Positions 1 to 8,136 of a DNA stretch of 54,677 nucleotides are shown piece after piece. The position numbers and the translations under genes were made by a program. The notes below the pieces were generated by a model. The model saw nothing but the letters and a program-made list of their open reading frames with translations, did not search any database and had not been told where the DNA came from. The stretch comes from Streptomyces rimosus subsp. rimosus (lineage in GTDB: Bacteria > Actinomycetota > Actinomycetes > Streptomycetales > Streptomycetaceae). The stretch is from positions 1-54,677 of the forward strand of contig NZ_JOCQ01000054.1 of the NCBI RefSeq assembly GCF_000720725.1, read 5' to 3'. How positions within the stretch are numbered: the stretch's first letter is position 1; each line of letters starts with the position of its first letter.

Positions 1-3
1 CCG

Positions 4-1875
4 CTACTCCTTCAGCTCCCCATCCCCTCCCAGCCCCAGGTACCGCCGTGTGAAGTCCAGCTCCAGGCGCACCTGCTTGATCCGCTCCCCGACGACCAGC
101 GAGCCGTGGCCGGCGTCGTAGCGGTAGACCTCGTGGGGGTGGTTGCGGGCCTTCAGGCGGTCGACGTAGTTGTCCACCTGGCGGATGGGGCAGCGCGGGT
201 CGTTGACCCCGGCGGAGATGTAGACCGGCGCGCGCACCGCGTCCACGTACGTCAGCGGGGAGGACGCCTCGAAGCGCTCCGGGACCTCCTCCGGCGTGCC
301 GCCGAGCAGCGTGCGGTCCATCGCCTTCAGGGCCTCCATCTCGTCGTGGTACGCCGTGACGTAGTCCGCCACGGGGACCGCCGCCAGGCCCAGCGCCCAC
401 GCCTCGGGCTGGGTGCCCAGCCCGAGCAGCGTCAGATAGCCGCCCCACGAGCCGCCGGACAGCACCAGCCGCTCCGGGTCGGCCAGCCCGGAGGAGACGG
501 CCCACTCCCGCACCGCCGCGATGTCCTCCAGCTCGATCAGCCCGACGCGGTGCTTGAGCGCGTCCGTCCACTCGCGGCCGTAGCCCGTCGAGCCGCGGTA
601 GTTCACCCGCACCACGGCGAAGCCGTGGTCCACCCACGCCGCCGGGCCGGACGCGAAAGCATCGCTGTCGTGCCACGTCGGGCCGCCGTGCACCTCGAAA
701 ATGGTCGGGAACGGGCCATCGCCGTCCGGCCGCTGCACCAGCGCGTGGACCGTGCCGCCGGGGCCCTCCACCCACGCGTCCGTCACCGGCACCGACCCCG
801 GGGCCTTCATCCCGGGCGGGTCCAGGACGACCTGCCCGCTCGTCGAGCGCACCTCCGGCGGCTGCGCGGCCGACGACCAGAGGAACTCCACCGCGCCGTC
901 CGGCCGCGCCGTCGCCCCGGAGACCGTCCCGGTGGGCGTCTCGACGCGGGTCAGCGTCCGCGTCAGCGGCTCGTAGCGCCACAGCTCGGCGCGCGCCCGG
1001 AACTCGTGCTCCACCAGCAGCGCCGCGCCGTCCGGATACCAGTCGGCGCCCACGTCGCCCGGCAGGTCGATCGCCAGGGCGCTCTCCTCGCCCGACAGCG
1101 GGTCCCAGATCATCGGCTCCCAGCGCCCGCGCCGCTGGTGGCCCACCAGCAGCCGGGAGTCGCCGTCCACCGGCGCGAAGCCCATCACCGACAGGCCCAG
1201 TTCCTCGGTGCCGCCCTTGGTGTCGTCCAGCTCGGCGACGGTCGAACCGTCCGGCCGTACCACCCGGATCGCGGAGTGCATCGCGTCACCGTGCTCGGTG
1301 TGCTCGATCGCGATCAGCGATCCGTCGTGCGACAGGGCGCCCACGCCCGCCGACTCGCGGTGCCGGTAGATCTCCACGGGCGGCTGTCCCGGCCGTACGA
1401 CATGGAGGGTGGTGCCGTCCTCGTCCGTGGACCGGCCGATCACCGCCGTGCCGTCCCGGCCGAGCGCCAGGCCCGCCGGATACGAGGGCTCCAGGCCCGG
1501 CGCGGCCGGCTCGTCCGCGCCGCCGCCGAACGGCTGCCGCTTCCAGACGCCGAACTCGTCGCCGTCGGTGTCGGAGAACCACCAGATCCACGCGCCGTCC
1601 GGCGTCAGCGTGCCGTCCGTCGTGCCGTTCGGCCGGTCCGTGACCTGCCGCTGCTCGCCGGTCGCCCGGTCCCAGGCGTACAGCTCGAAGGTGCCCGTCG
1701 CGTTGGAGACGAACAGCGAGCGGTCCGGGGCGTCCTCGGCCCACTCGGGCAGGCTGACCCGCGGCGCCCGGAAGCGCTTCTCCCAGTCCGGCGCGGCCTC
1801 GGGCGAACCGGCCGTCCGCGAGGCGTCCGCCGCCCCGGAACCGTCAGTGTTGGCAGTGGTGGTCTCGTCAGTCAT
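4..1875 (-). CDS. S9 family prolyl-oligopeptidase-type peptidase
   Basis: A 623-residue serine peptidase or acylaminoacyl-peptidase-like enzyme with no signal peptide, so probably cytoplasmic. The N-terminal ~370 residues look like a WD/propeller domain (repeated DG and SxDG turns). The C-terminal alpha/beta hydrolase domain has the nucleophile elbow GGSWGGY, an Asp in NDPRCP and a His in GHGS near the end, giving an intact catalytic triad. I chose the ATG at 1875 (peptide MTDETTT) because the longer frame upstream runs through the divergent methyltransferase gene. A CAGAAT box ends 6 nt before that ATG, which would suit a leaderless transcript. S9 peptidases of this type have been linked to class III lanthipeptide leader removal (FlaP), but this gene is about 12 kb from the cluster, so that role is only a guess. 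Confidence 0.9.
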   Translation of the reverse strand: MTDETTTANTDGSGAADASRTAGSPEAAPDWEKRFRAPRVSLPEWAEDAPDRSLFVSNATGTFELYAWDRATGEQRQVTDRPNGTTDGTLTPDGAWIWWFSDTDGDEFGVWKRQPFGGGADEPAAPGLEPSYPAGLALGRDGTAVIGRSTDEDGTTLHVVRPGQPPVEIYRHRESAGVGALSHDGSLIAIEHTEHGDAMHSAIRVVRPDGSTVAELDDTKGGTEELGLSVMGFAPVDGDSRLLVGHQRRGRWEPMIWDPLSGEESALAIDLPGDVGADWYPDGAALLVEHEFRARAELWRYEPLTRTLTRVETPTGTVSGATARPDGAVEFLWSSAAQPPEVRSTSGQVVLDPPGMKAPGSVPVTDAWVEGPGGTVHALVQRPDGDGPFPTIFEVHGGPTWHDSDAFASGPAAWVDHGFAVVRVNYRGSTGYGREWTDALKHRVGLIELEDIAAVREWAVSSGLADPERLVLSGGSWGGYLTLLGLGTQPEAWALGLAAVPVADYVTAYHDEMEALKAMDRTLLGGTPEEVPERFEASSPLTYVDAVRAPVYISAGVNDPRCPIRQVDNYVDRLKARNHPHEVYRYDAGHGSLVVGERIKQVRLELDFTRRYLGLGGDGELKE

Positions 1876-1944
1876 GGCCCCATTCTGCGCAGGGTCGGGA
1901 AAAATCCGCTGGCGCGGCCCCCAGCCTGTGGATAACTTCGGCGG

Positions 1945-2790
1945 ATGCTGACACACAAGGGACCCGAGGACTGGCGTGCGGCCAACCGGGCCATGTGGGA
2001 CGAGCGTGTTCCCCTCCACCTCGCGAGCGACTATTACGACCAGGACGGCTTCCTCCGGAGCCGCGACGTGATCCGCGGCTTCGAGGCGGTGGAGGTCGGC
2101 GACGTCACCGGCAGGACGCTCCTGCACCTCCAGTGCCACATCGGCCAGGACACCCTGTCCTGGGTCCACCGCGGCGCCGCCCACGCCGTCGGCCTGGACT
2201 TCTCCGAACCCGCTGTCGAGGCCGCCCGCGCGACGGCCGCCGAGCTGGGCATCGGCCCGGACCGCGCCACGTTCCTCGCGGCCGACGTGTACGAGGCTGC
2301 CGAGGCCGTAGCCGCCGCCGAGACCGCCCCCGACACCTACGACATCGTCTACACCGGCATCGGCTCGCTGTGCTGGCTCCCGGACATCCGCCGCTGGGCC
2401 GAGACGGCCGCCGCGCTCGTCGCCCCCGGCGGCTTCCTCTACCTGGCCGAGTTCCACCCGCTCACCGACGCCCTGGACGACGAGAGCGGCTCGCGCGTCG
2501 CGCACGACTACTTCAGCCGGGACGCCTGGGTCGACGAGAGCCCCGGTACGTACACGGACTTCGCGGCCCCCACGGTCCACAACCGCCGCGTCGAATGGCA
2601 GCACACCCTCGGCGACGTGGTCTCCGCGCTGGCCGCCGCGGGCCTGCGCCTGGAGTTCCTGCACGAGCACGACATGACGATGTTCCAGCGCTTCGGCTCG
2701 CTGTCACGCGGGGACGACGGCTTCTACCGCCTGCCCGCCGGCCGTCCCCGCGTCCCGCTCATGTACTCGCTCAAGGCGACGCGCCCGTAA
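1945..2790 (+). CDS. class I SAM-dependent methyltransferase
   Basis: A 281-residue Rossmann-fold methyltransferase. Motif I is LLHLQCHIGQDTLS (residues ~52-65), followed by the acidic motif II region AVGLDFS and a motif IV-like YDIVYTGIGS, then LVAPGGFLYLAEFHP. The substrate is unknown; relatives are usually annotated generically. It diverges from the S9 peptidase with only 69 bp between the starts. TAACTT at 1933-1938 ends 6 nt before the ATG and no Shine-Dalgarno is visible, so the mRNA is probably leaderless. It converges with the lectin gene downstream. Confidence 0.85.
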   Translation: MLTHKGPEDWRAANRAMWDERVPLHLASDYYDQDGFLRSRDVIRGFEAVEVGDVTGRTLLHLQCHIGQDTLSWVHRGAAHAVGLDFSEPAVEAARATAAELGIGPDRATFLAADVYEAAEAVAAAETAPDTYDIVYTGIGSLCWLPDIRRWAETAAALVAPGGFLYLAEFHPLTDALDDESGSRVAHDYFSRDAWVDESPGTYTDFAAPTVHNRRVEWQHTLGDVVSALAAAGLRLEFLHEHDMTMFQRFGSLSRGDDGFYRLPAGRPRVPLMYSLKATRP

Positions 2791-2828
2791 GAGCCCGCGC
2801 CCCGGGGCTCATGCCGCGCCCGGCCGCC

Positions 2829-3854
2829 TCACGCGAACTTCTGCGGCCGGTGCCACAGCGCGTCGTCCGTGCCGCGGAAGAACAGTTCCAGCCGTCCGTC
2901 GCGGTTGGTGCCGATGACCGGGTCGCCGCCGACGTTGCGTACGACCTCGAAGTGGCCGCTCCAGTCCACACCGTTGATCTTCGACTGCTCGGCCGCGTAC
3001 ATGTGGCCGTTGGTGCTGTGGTGGAAGACCACCAGCCGCCCGTCGGCCGCGCGCGCCAGGGCCGGGGTGCCCTGCACGCCGCCGGCCAGGCTGGACGCGG
3101 AGGACCAGGAGTCGTACCCGGCCTTCTGCTGGATGTGCCACAGCTGGGTGTCCGTGCCGCGGAAGAACACGTGGATGCGCTGGTCGGCGTCGAGACCGGC
3201 CTCGACGCCGCCGCCGATGTTGCGGACCAGCTCGAAGTGCCCGCTCCAGGAGTCGCTGGAGTCGGGAACCTTCTGCTGGTTGTCGTAGAGGTTGCCGTTG
3301 GTGCTGTGGTGGAAGACCTCCAGCTTGCCGTCGCCGGCCCGCGCCACCGCCGGGTTGCCCTGCACGCCGCCGGCCAGGCTGGACGGCGCGACCCAGTTCT
3401 CGTAGTCGACGCTGTGCTGGTACACGTGCCACAGCTGGGTGTCCGTGCCGCGGAAGAAGACGTCGAAGCGGCCGTCGGCGTTCACGGCGGGGACCGGGTC
3501 GCCGCCGATGTTGTGCACGAGGACGTTGTCCGGGCTGAAGCCGACGTTGATGGCGTCCTGCCGTACGTGGTGCAGATGCCCGTCCGCGCCCTTGTAGAAG
3601 ACGGAGATGCGGCCGTCCATGCCGCGGATGGCGTTGGGCTCGCTGCCCAGCACGCCGCCCAGGTTCTCCCACGAGCTCCAGCCGCCGTCCTGCTTCTGCC
3701 AGATCGTCCACAGGGCCTGCTCGCCCTTGCCGCGGGCGAACACCTGGAGGCGGCCGTCGGCGTTGGGCGCCACGGAGGGGTTGCCGACGATCTGTCCGTT
3801 CAGGGACGAGACCTCGTCCCAGGCCATGAAGGGCGTGGTGGGGATGTCGACCAT
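2829..3854 (-). CDS. tandem-repeat beta-propeller lectin-like protein (PLL type)
   Basis: A 341-residue protein made almost wholly of ~48-50-residue repeats. Blades contain the recurring strings FFRGTDTQLWH, VFHHSTNG, SLAGGVQG and W.SWENLGG, with the aromatic and Asp-rich turns typical of Photorhabdus-lectin-like (PLL/fucose-binding) propellers. I count roughly seven blades. There is no signal peptide or membrane segment. The start at 3854 is set by a good ribosome site (AAGGAGA) 6 nt upstream; an upstream in-frame ATG lacks one. It probably binds glycans, but ligand and location are unknown. Confidence 0.75.
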   Translation of the reverse strand: MVDIPTTPFMAWDEVSSLNGQIVGNPSVAPNADGRLQVFARGKGEQALWTIWQKQDGGWSSWENLGGVLGSEPNAIRGMDGRISVFYKGADGHLHHVRQDAINVGFSPDNVLVHNIGGDPVPAVNADGRFDVFFRGTDTQLWHVYQHSVDYENWVAPSSLAGGVQGNPAVARAGDGKLEVFHHSTNGNLYDNQQKVPDSSDSWSGHFELVRNIGGGVEAGLDADQRIHVFFRGTDTQLWHIQQKAGYDSWSSASSLAGGVQGTPALARAADGRLVVFHHSTNGHMYAAEQSKINGVDWSGHFEVVRNVGGDPVIGTNRDGRLELFFRGTDDALWHRPQKFA

Positions 3855-4027
3855 GATCGCTCTCCTTCGTACGTACGAGTGGAGCAGGTCGGCGCACAGG
3901 CTAGCCACGGGAACCCGGGCCGAGAACGCGCTGCGGTCGATTGACCGGAATCACCCGCAATACCCGGCCAAGAGCGATATCGACGGCCCCGGCCGTACAC
4001 CCCCGGAGCACCCCCGGCCCGGCTGCC

Positions 4028-5416
4028 TCAGTCGATCCCCCGCGCCCGCTTGAACCGCGCCAGGCCGTCGGCCAGATCGACCACCGGATCCGGGTAGTCC
4101 AGCTCCGTCCGCGCCTTCGCGGGCGTGAGCTTCCACGGCTGGTGGACCGCCCCGCCTTCCAGGCCCGGTACGTCCGCCAGTTCCGGCACCCAGCGCCGTA
4201 CGTACGCGCCGTCGGCGTCGAAACGCTTCGCCTGGGCCAGCGGGTTCAGGACCCGGTTGGGGCGCGTGTCGGTGCCGGTGCCCGCCGCCCACTGCCAGTT
4301 CAGCTGGTTGTTGGCCAGGTCGCCGTCCACCAGGAGCGACAGGAAGTGCGCCGCGCCGAGCCGCCAGTCCAGATACAGCGTCTTCGTCAGGAAGCTCGCG
4401 GTCAGCAGCCGCGCGCGGTTGTGCATCCACCCCTCGTGGGCGAGCTGCCGCATCGCCGCGTCCACGATCGGATAGCCGGTGCGCCCCGTACGCCACGCCT
4501 CGGCCTCCTGCTCGTCGCGGCGCCAGCGGTCGTGCCGCGCCCGGTAGTCGGCGTGCGCGGCGGCGGGGCGCGCGGCGAGCACCTGGTGGTGGAAGTCCCG
4601 CCAGGCCAGCTGCCGTACGAAGGCGTCGCCGCCGGCCCCCTCACCGCCGGCCTTACGGGCCCGTCGGACCAGCTCGACGGCGGACAGCGTGCCGAAGTGC
4701 AGATGCGGTGAGAGGCGGGAGGTCGCGTCCCCGGCGAGGTCGTCCTGCCGCTGCGCGTAGCGGTCGAGCGGGCCGCGCAGCCACGCCGTCATCCGGCGGC
4801 GGCCCTCGGTCTCGCCGCCCGCCGCCAGCCCCGGTGACACCCCGGACACGTCCCGGCGCCGCGGCACGGGCCGCGAGCCGACCCCGTCGGGGACCCGCAG
4901 CCGCCGCGGCGCCCGCAGCACGTCGCGGTGGCGCTCGGCCTGCCAGCGGCGGAAGTACGACGTGAAGACCGCGAAGTGGTCGCGGCCGGCCGGGGTGACC
5001 GTGCCCGGCGCGAGGGCGGTGATCACCGCGTCGTGTACGTGCAGCCGCCGCCCGTCGGCCTCCAGCGCGCGCCGCAGCCGCTCCTCCCGGCGGTGTGCGT
5101 ACGCGCTGACCCCGCCCGCGATGTGCACGTCACGGGCGTCCGCCGTCGCGGCGACCTTGGCGGTCTGCTCGACGACATCTCCCGTACGGATGACGAGCCG
5201 GCCGCCGCGGTCCCGCAGCGCCTCGTCCAGATCCGTCAGGCAATCGGCCAGGAAAGCGCGGCGGTTGGGCGCGTCGAATCCCGCGGCCCGTACGCCGTCG
5301 TCCACGACGAACAGCGGCACGACGCCGCCTTCACCCCTTGAAGCGGCGTTGAGCACGGGGTTGTCGTGAACCCGCAGGTCGGAGGTGAACAGGGCGATAG
5401 CGGGGGCAGCGGGCAT
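4028..5416 (-). CDS. phr: deoxyribodipyrimidine photolyase (class I type)
   Basis: A 462-residue DNA photolyase/cryptochrome family protein that uses light to split UV-induced pyrimidine dimers. The N-terminal antenna-binding domain begins ALFTSDLRVHDNPVL. The C-terminal FAD domain carries SRLSPHLHFG, WMHNRARLLTASFL, a long DGDLANNQLNWQW stretch and GTDTRPNRVLNP, which are the FAD- and substrate-contacting motifs of class I CPD photolyases. The length is normal for the family. It appears to stand alone as a transcript, with an ATG at 5416 and a weak GGAG upstream. Confidence 0.92.
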   Translation of the reverse strand: MPAAPAIALFTSDLRVHDNPVLNAASRGEGGVVPLFVVDDGVRAAGFDAPNRRAFLADCLTDLDEALRDRGGRLVIRTGDVVEQTAKVAATADARDVHIAGGVSAYAHRREERLRRALEADGRRLHVHDAVITALAPGTVTPAGRDHFAVFTSYFRRWQAERHRDVLRAPRRLRVPDGVGSRPVPRRRDVSGVSPGLAAGGETEGRRRMTAWLRGPLDRYAQRQDDLAGDATSRLSPHLHFGTLSAVELVRRARKAGGEGAGGDAFVRQLAWRDFHHQVLAARPAAAHADYRARHDRWRRDEQEAEAWRTGRTGYPIVDAAMRQLAHEGWMHNRARLLTASFLTKTLYLDWRLGAAHFLSLLVDGDLANNQLNWQWAAGTGTDTRPNRVLNPLAQAKRFDADGAYVRRWVPELADVPGLEGGAVHQPWKLTPAKARTELDYPDPVVDLADGLARFKRARGID

Positions 5417-5485
5417 GTGGGGTGCTCCGGGCAGAGGGGGTGAGTGGGGGGAAGGAAGGCGAGGGTTAAGGGGCAGGTGCGTGGG

Positions 5486-5875
5486 CTACGCGCCCCGATT
5501 GCCCCGCCCGGTCGTCCGCCACAGGAGCCCTGCGACCGACAACGCGCCCCAGCCCACCGAAACGGCCACCGCCGCACGCCGCCGGGCCCGGTCCGGCAGC
5601 GTCACGCCGAGGAGGGCCGCGTCACCGAGGTCCGCCGCGATCCGGACGCAGGCGGCGGTCCGCAGGGCCGGACCCGCCGGTGCCAGGGCCAGGGCCACGC
5701 CGCTGACCGCGTCGCGCCAGGCCAGCGGGCGCAGCGCCGTACGGGTCGCCGCGGCCACCCGCCCGTCCGCCTCCGCCAGGCCGGAGGGCTTGGCCAGCAG
5801 GGCGGGCCAGGCGGTGACCGCCAGGCCGTACACCGCCGTTGCCGCACCCACCGCGCGCAGCAGTCCCACGTGCAT
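5486..5875 (-). CDS. small integral membrane protein (unknown function)
   Basis: A 129-residue hydrophobic protein with about four predicted membrane helices (AVGAATAVYGLAVTAW; GVALALAPAG; AALLGVTL; VGWGALSVAGLLW) and Arg-rich loops. It resembles DUF4267-like small membrane proteins, but this is a visual match only. The start at 5875 is chosen because GAAGGAGG precedes it at good spacing; the longer upstream frame is Arg/Gly-rich low-complexity sequence. Confidence 0.65.
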   Translation of the reverse strand: MHVGLLRAVGAATAVYGLAVTAWPALLAKPSGLAEADGRVAAATRTALRPLAWRDAVSGVALALAPAGPALRTAACVRIAADLGDAALLGVTLPDRARRRAAVAVSVGWGALSVAGLLWRTTGRGNRGA

Positions 5876-6039
5876 CGTCCGCCTCCTTCGTCGCGGGCTC
5901 CGGAGGCGTGCGCGGCACCGCGCCCCACTGCCGCCTCCACCGGTGCGTACCCACTCTTCCGCTTTCGTCCCGTTCCGGCGGCACAACGCGCCCGGCGAGG
6001 GACCCGGTCGCGGCACACCGCGCCCGGAGGGGCGAACGG

Positions 6040-6414
6040 TCAGACGTCCAGCTCCGACTCGATCTGCCGCAGGCGGTCCCGCGCGGTGTCCAGATCCCCG
6101 CTGGCCCGGTCCAGCACGAGGTAGACGAAGATGCCCTGGCGGCTGCGGCGGGTGAGCGGCCGGATGAGGTGCAGCTCGTCGTCGAGCGTGATCAGGATGT
6201 CCTGGACCCGCTCGGGGCGGTAACCGAGGAGTTCCAGCGTGAACAGCTTGGCCCGCACCACGTCGGTGTCCCCGCGGGCGGCCGCTTCGAGGTCCGGCCC
6301 CGCCGGGTCGCCGACCGCGCCGAGGGTCAGCCGGCTGAAGTAGTCGACCACCGAAGCCCCGAGGACGCCCTCCAGCCGTACCAGGTCCCGCAGCGTCTCA
6401 TCGATGCCTGCCAT
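6040..6414 (-). CDS. small conserved-looking hypothetical protein
   Basis: A 124-residue soluble alpha/beta protein starting MAGIDETLRDLVRLEGVLGA. It contains a central VRAKLFTLELLGY helix, a beta hairpin ILITLDDELHLIRPL and a final helical segment LDTARDRLRQIESEL. The overall look is similar to Roadblock/LC7 small proteins common in Streptomyces conservons, but I see no diagnostic motif. The ATG at 6414 follows AGGTGG. Codon usage is native. Confidence 0.6.
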   Translation of the reverse strand: MAGIDETLRDLVRLEGVLGASVVDYFSRLTLGAVGDPAGPDLEAAARGDTDVVRAKLFTLELLGYRPERVQDILITLDDELHLIRPLTRRSRQGIFVYLVLDRASGDLDTARDRLRQIESELDV

Positions 6415-6633
6415 GGCCACCTGCCCCGGACGCCTGGGCCCGCTCGCACGTCGGGCCGACCGCCGGCCGAACCTGCCGGCACTACGGGAGCGCGGTGTGC
6501 AGGCCCCTGACATCATTTTGGCACGGCTGGCCGGAAAGTGACGTCGGATCAGCGGAGGTGCCGGGTGGTGGGGGAGTGGCGGACGGGGCGCGTTCGGCCG
6601 TACGCGAGCGCGGGTCGGACGCGCCCGTGTTCC

Positions 6634-8136
6634 TCAGGCCGCCGTCGCGGCGATGATCTCGTCCGCCGCGCGCTGGCCGCTCGCCACGCAGTCGGCGACG
6701 CCCACCCCGTCGTACGCGGCACCGCACAGCCGCAGCCCCGGCAGCCGGGACAGGCCGTTGCGGACCCGCGTCACACGGGCCGGGTGCCCGACCGCGTAAT
6801 GCGGCAGTCCGCCGATCCACCGCGTCACGTCCGTCGCCACCGGCCGCGCCGCCAGCCCGGTCGCCTCGCCCAGGTCGCGCTGCGCGGCGCCCACCAGGTC
6901 GGCGTCGTCCAGGTAGAGGACCTCCTCCTGGCCGTACCGGCCGATGGACGTGCGCAGGACGAAGAGGTCCTTGGCCCGCTCCGACAGCCAGTCCCACTTG
7001 CGCGTCAGGAACGTGGACGCCTTGATGGTGTGCCCGTCCCCGGGCGGTACGAGGAAGCCGCACCGGCCGTCGAACGCGGTCAGCCCCGCCAGATCCGAGC
7101 GCCGGAACGCCATCGTGACCAGCGCCATCGACGCGTACGCCACCTCCGACAGCTCGGCCGCCGCCAGCGGCGCCTCGGCGGCCAGCAGGGTGGCCGCCGT
7201 CCACGCCGGGGTCGCCAGCACGAGGCCGTCGCACAGCAGGGTGCGGGCCGCGGTCCGCACCTCCCAGCCGTACGCGGTGCGGGTCAGCGCGAGGGCCGGG
7301 GTACTGCGCAGGATCGCCCCGCCCGCGGCGCGTACGGCGTCGGCCACGGCGCTCGCCAGGGTGCCCGCGCCGCCTTCCAGACCCAGGTAGTCGGGGCCGC
7401 CGCGGGACAGGTCGGGGACGGTGTGCGCCGTGCCCGTGCCGCTGCCCGTTCCCGGGCCGGTACGGGCGAACTCGGGCCGGGGGCGCGGGATGAGCGGCCC
7501 CGAGCGCGGCCGGTCGGCGATCCGCCGCTGTTCCGCGAGCCGCCGCTCCTCGGCGATCTCCCGTTCCACGGCGCGGCGCCGCTCTTCCGCATTGCGCCGC
7601 TTCTCCGCGTTGCGCTGTTCGGCGAGGCGCCGCTGCTGTTCGGCCGTCCGCCGCCGTACCCGCCGTACGCCGGTCAGCAGCGCGCCGTCGCGCCGCGCCG
7701 CCTCGAACAGCTGCGGTACCGCGGCCCGCAGGGACACCTCGTACGTGTCGGCCGTCCGGGCCCGGCCGAGAACGTCCCGTCCGCGGCAGCTCGGGATCGG
7801 CCGCAGCCCGCCTCGCGTCCACAGCGCGGCGTCCGTCGCGGCCGGGACCCGCAGCCGGTCGCCCAGGCCCACCTCCCGCGCCAGCTCCACCGCTTCCGGC
7901 CGGGGCACGCGCAGCGCCTCGGCGCCCAGGTCGACCGGTGTCCCGGCGATCTCGCCCGAACGCAGCTTGCCGCCGAGCCGGCCGGTGGACTCCAGCAGCG
8001 TCACGCGCAGGCCCGCGCCGGTGAGCCGGTGCGCGGCGGCGAGGCCCGCGATGCCGCCGCCGATGACGACGACGTGCCGCGCGAGCGCCCGCCCGGTGCC
8101 GGAGTGCCCGGCGGGCGCGGTCGTCGGCACGCTCAT
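6634..8136 (-). CDS. hemY: HemY/CgoX-like FAD-dependent (copro)protoporphyrinogen oxidase with charged insertion
   Basis: A 500-residue flavoprotein of the protoporphyrinogen/coproporphyrinogen III oxidase family, acting late in haem synthesis. The N-terminal dinucleotide motif is VVIGGGIAGLAAAHRL and the C-terminal FAD motif is LCGAAYDGVGVADCVASG; EGGAGTL and WIGGLPHYAVGH are also typical of HemY/HemG. Unusually, residues ~157-240 form an extended Arg/Glu/Ala-rich, coiled-coil-like segment (repeats of AEQRR, AEKRR, AEERR) followed by a Pro/Gly/Thr-rich linker, where HemY proteins normally have a short linker. The gene overlaps the end of the flavohaemoglobin gene by 4 bp (ATGA), implying co-translation. 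Confidence 0.8.
   Translation of the reverse strand: MSVPTTAPAGHSGTGRALARHVVVIGGGIAGLAAAHRLTGAGLRVTLLESTGRLGGKLRSGEIAGTPVDLGAEALRVPRPEAVELAREVGLGDRLRVPAATDAALWTRGGLRPIPSCRGRDVLGRARTADTYEVSLRAAVPQLFEAARRDGALLTGVRRVRRRTAEQQRRLAEQRNAEKRRNAEERRRAVEREIAEERRLAEQRRIADRPRSGPLIPRPRPEFARTGPGTGSGTGTAHTVPDLSRGGPDYLGLEGGAGTLASAVADAVRAAGGAILRSTPALALTRTAYGWEVRTAARTLLCDGLVLATPAWTAATLLAAEAPLAAAELSEVAYASMALVTMAFRRSDLAGLTAFDGRCGFLVPPGDGHTIKASTFLTRKWDWLSERAKDLFVLRTSIGRYGQEEVLYLDDADLVGAAQRDLGEATGLAARPVATDVTRWIGGLPHYAVGHPARVTRVRNGLSRLPGLRLCGAAYDGVGVADCVASGQRAADEIIAATAA

Noticed and set aside
3854..3908. Longer N-terminus for the lectin from an upstream ATG
   Set aside because: No ribosome site there, and the extension would overlap the good AAGGAGA site of the chosen start.
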